NCBI GenBank assembly: GCA_021798395.1 | Contig: JAJZHS010000067.1 | Coordinates: 1 to 9,932, forward strand | DNA from: Pseudomonadota bacterium | Lineage (GTDB): Bacteria; Pseudomonadota; Gammaproteobacteria; Burkholderiales; Burkholderiaceae_C | Reading direction: 5' to 3' | DNA: 9,932 bases | In this document: positions 8,202-9,932 of the stretch, in pieces | Layout: the number at the start of each line of letters is the position of its first letter | Numbering within the stretch: the stretch's first letter is position 1 | Translations under genes and position numbers: made by a program | Notes under the pieces: model-generated | Seen by the model: only the letters and a program-made list of their open reading frames with translations | What the model was told of the DNA's origin: nothing | The model's database searches: none

Positions 8202-8228
8202 GGCGCGCGACGCCGGCTGCGCGCCGGC
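8202..8228 (+). terminator. alternative GC hairpins after the regulator gene
   Basis: Two mutually exclusive stems are possible: ggcgcgc (8202-8208) with gcgcgcc (8219-8225), and gccggc (8212-8217) with gccggc (8223-8228). They start directly after the TGA of the TetR gene. No T-run follows, so termination would have to be partial or factor-dependent. Confidence 0.3.
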
Positions 8229-8262
8229 CACCCGCCGGGGAACACGACACGATGGAGAAATC

Positions 8263-9762
8263 ATGTCGATGAACGCCGACCCGCGCGACGCGCGCCCCGC
8301 TCTGGACCTGCGCGAACACGCGCTCGCCGGGCACACGCCCGAACAACAAACCACGCTGCGCACCTTGCGCGACTTCGCCGACACCGTCAGGCTGCGCGCC
8401 AACGCCGTGGCCTACGCGGTCGCCGAGCAGACCTTCCGCTCGCAGCAGTCGCTGGCGCAGTCCACGCAGCACGCCAGGCGGCAGATGGAGGAGATCGCCG
8501 ACGTCGAGCGCGACCTCGACGCCCTGGCCGGCCAGGCCCGCGCAGCCGCGGCCGAGCTGGGCACGGTGGACGCCGAACTCGCGCAGGTCGACGGCCTGGC
8601 CGAACACGGCCGCACGCAGAGCACGACCATGCTCGGGCGCTTCGATACCCTGGTCGAACTCAACGCGCACACGCAGCACGACCTGGCCAACCTGCAACAG
8701 CGGTTCACCTCCATCGTCGGCCTGATGCGGCGCATTCGCGGCATCGCGCAGCGCATCAACCTGCTGGCGCTGAACGCGGCCATCGAAGCGGCCCGCGCCG
8801 GCGACGCCGGGCGCGGCTTCGCCGTCGTCGCCGACGAGATCCGCAGTCTGTCGCGGGCCACCGAGACGGCGGTCGAGGACATCGGAGGCGCCGTGGACTC
8901 GATCCATGCCTCGCTGAAATCGACCGGATCCACGGCGACCCGTTTCACCAGCGAAATGCACGTCGGCCAAGCCGAGATGAAGGCGATGGCCGGCCACTTC
9001 GGTGCCATCGCCGACGGCGTCGGCGGTGTCGCCGAGCTGGCGAGCGCGACCGCGGCAACCTTCCAGCAGCAGTCCGCGGCGCTGCAGGCCCTGCGCGCAT
9101 GCTTCGGCCGCATGGCCGGCGAGGTGCGCGATTTCGACACCCGAACGGTGGACGAAGCCGGCAAGCTGTCGACTTCGCTGAGCGGAATTCTGCTGAATCT
9201 GCAGGGGCTGTTCGAATCGTCGACCACGTTTCGCACCGACTCGGACGTGAGTCGCATCATCGATGAACACGAGCGACGCAGCGGCGCGCTGCAGGCACGC
9301 CTGCAGCACGCGGTCGACAGCGGCGAGCTGGCCGAAAGCGCCCTGTTCGACGACGCCTACGAAGCCGTGCCGGACACCGATCCGCCGCGCTTCACGACGC
9401 GCTTCACCGCTTGGTTCAAGCGCGAGATCCAGCCGTTGCAGGACGCCTATCTCGGCGCCTCGCCGCGCTATCGGCTCGCGCTGGCCATCGACCGCAACGG
9501 TTACGTCGCGGTGAGCAACGCGGTCACCGACCAGCCGCTGACCGGCGATCCGAGGCACGACCTGTTGCACAACCGATCACGGCGCATCTTCGACGACCCG
9601 CTGGTGCTCAACGCCGCGCGCAACCTCGACCCGCTCCTGCTCCAGGTCTACGCGCGCGACAGCGGGCAGGTGCTCAGCCTGCTGGCCGCCCCGCTGTTCG
9701 TCAGCGGCCGCCACTGGGGCGCGCTGGGCATCGGCTATGTGGACGACGGCGCCACGCGCTGA
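8263..9762 (+). CDS. cytosolic methyl-accepting chemotaxis protein with C-terminal sensor domain
   Basis: This 499-residue protein has no signal peptide and no membrane segment. Residues 1-60 carry a charged N-terminus, then a long helical region rich in Ala, Glu and Gln (about 60-330) forms the MCP signalling coiled coil. The hairpin tip at about 161-195 reads IAQRINLLALNAAIEAARAG, then RGFAVVADEIRSLS; the usual Gln-Thr before Asn is Arg-Ile. Residues from about 377 form a separate domain with DRNGYVAVSN, TGDPRHDLLHNRSRRIFDD (427-445), LLLQVY, and GRHWGALGIGY near the end. These marks resemble the sensor of many betaproteobacterial receptors, there placed before the signalling part, here after it. 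It would form arrays with CheA and CheW in the cytoplasm. No C-terminal CheR-binding pentapeptide is seen. GGAG (8254-8257) sits 5 bases before the start. Sensing the solute of the adjacent importer is possible but unproven. Confidence 0.9.
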   Translation: MSMNADPRDARPALDLREHALAGHTPEQQTTLRTLRDFADTVRLRANAVAYAVAEQTFRSQQSLAQSTQHARRQMEEIADVERDLDALAGQARAAAAELGTVDAELAQVDGLAEHGRTQSTTMLGRFDTLVELNAHTQHDLANLQQRFTSIVGLMRRIRGIAQRINLLALNAAIEAARAGDAGRGFAVVADEIRSLSRATETAVEDIGGAVDSIHASLKSTGSTATRFTSEMHVGQAEMKAMAGHFGAIADGVGGVAELASATAATFQQQSAALQALRACFGRMAGEVRDFDTRTVDEAGKLSTSLSGILLNLQGLFESSTTFRTDSDVSRIIDEHERRSGALQARLQHAVDSGELAESALFDDAYEAVPDTDPPRFTTRFTAWFKREIQPLQDAYLGASPRYRLALAIDRNGYVAVSNAVTDQPLTGDPRHDLLHNRSRRIFDDPLVLNAARNLDPLLLQVYARDSGQVLSLLAAPLFVSGRHWGALGIGYVDDGATR

Positions 9763-9888
9763 GAGGCCATCGCCAGCGGGTCCACGGGCCTGGTGCGCGA
9801 CATCTGTATCCGCTCCATAAACCCCACCCTGGAAATCAAGGGCGCGAAATGAAACCATATCGTCTATGGGTTGACGAGGGTTTCAAGG
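9763..9888 (+). other. low-GC junction between the chemoreceptor gene and a possible insertion sequence
   Basis: This stretch drops in GC from about base 9805. It contains complementary hexamers aaaccc (9819-9824) and gggttt (9878-9883). A short open frame from the ATG at 9849 runs to the window end (28 residues, no recognisable family). No clear terminal inverted repeat or target duplication can be fixed with only one end in view. Confidence 0.35.
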
Positions 9889-9932
9889 ATGAACGCGGAC
9901 GATTTTTGGAAGGGTCACCTGGCGGCCATCGA
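9889..9932 (+). CDS. start of a possible IS66-type TnpA accessory protein (partial, runs off the window)
   Basis: The ATG at 9889 opens MNADDFWKGHLAAI and the window ends inside the frame. The pattern of an acidic residue, F-W, two residues, H, then a short hydrophobic-Ala-Ala-Ile stretch resembles the beginning of the small TnpA proteins of IS66-family elements, which often start like D/E-F-W-x-x-H-L/I-x-A. A purine-rich AAGG (9885-9888) is immediately before the ATG, which is too close to be ideal. With only 14 residues the call is weak; the drop in GC at the same place supports a mobile or foreign origin. The alternative frame from 9849 cannot be excluded. Confidence 0.35.
   Translation, partial: MNADDFWKGHLAAI

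Noticed and set aside
5775..8402. 875-residue open frame on the - strand
   Set aside because: It runs antisense to livH, livM and the tetR gene, all of which have clear family motifs. Its translation is rich in Arg, Gln, Ala and His without any recognisable domain, which is typical of antisense frames in DNA with high third-position GC.
8047..9570. 507-residue open frame on the - strand
   Set aside because: It is antisense to the chemoreceptor gene, whose hairpin motif is unmistakable.
9764..9791. aggcc / ggcct repeat as terminator after the chemoreceptor gene
   Set aside because: Only 5 pairs with an 18-base loop and no T-run.

Overview
The window is very GC-rich, with strong third-position G/C, tight gene packing and mostly ATG starts. 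Together with a PhaB-type reductase and a branched-chain-type (Liv) ABC transporter of a kind common in Burkholderiales, this points to a betaproteobacterium. That placement is an inference from composition and family resemblance; no rRNA or other marker gene is present.

Layout, left to right, all coding on the + strand. (1) 1-213 is the end of a broken polysaccharide deacetylase of the PuuE type; only an internal piece of the family is recognisable before it runs into low-complexity sequence. (2) 214-443 is a non-coding gap with a locally AT-rich stretch, a possible promoter and two small palindromes. (3) 444-7430 is a compact, seven-gene putative operon: PhaB-like acetoacetyl-CoA reductase, AMP-forming acyl-CoA ligase, LivG- and LivF-type ATPases, a secreted substrate-binding protein, and LivH- and LivM-type permeases. 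Genes overlap (16 nt, 4 nt) or are separated by 61 nt or less. (4) 7503-8201 encodes a TetR-family regulator that probably controls the operon. (5) 8263-9762 encodes a cytosolic methyl-accepting chemotaxis protein with its sensory domain at the C-terminus. (6) 9763-9932 has clearly lower GC and ends inside what may be the first gene of an IS66-type insertion sequence.

How the parts may work together (inference): the Liv-type system imports a solute, probably a carboxylic acid rather than an amino acid because the operon starts with an acyl-CoA ligase. The ligase would activate it to a CoA thioester, and the reductase would act on a 3-ketoacyl-CoA made from it, perhaps feeding polyhydroxyalkanoate or beta-oxidation-type chemistry. 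The TetR protein may sense the acid or its CoA ester, and the chemoreceptor may steer the cell toward the same compound. No thiolase, PHA synthase, dehydrogenase or hydratase is in the window, so the pathway is incomplete here. The features most worth a second look are the Arg-for-Lys change in the LivF Walker A motif, the tandem hairpins before a TTG-started permease gene, the altered acyl-pocket residue in the PhaB-like enzyme, and the physical link of uptake, activation, regulation and chemotaxis genes.
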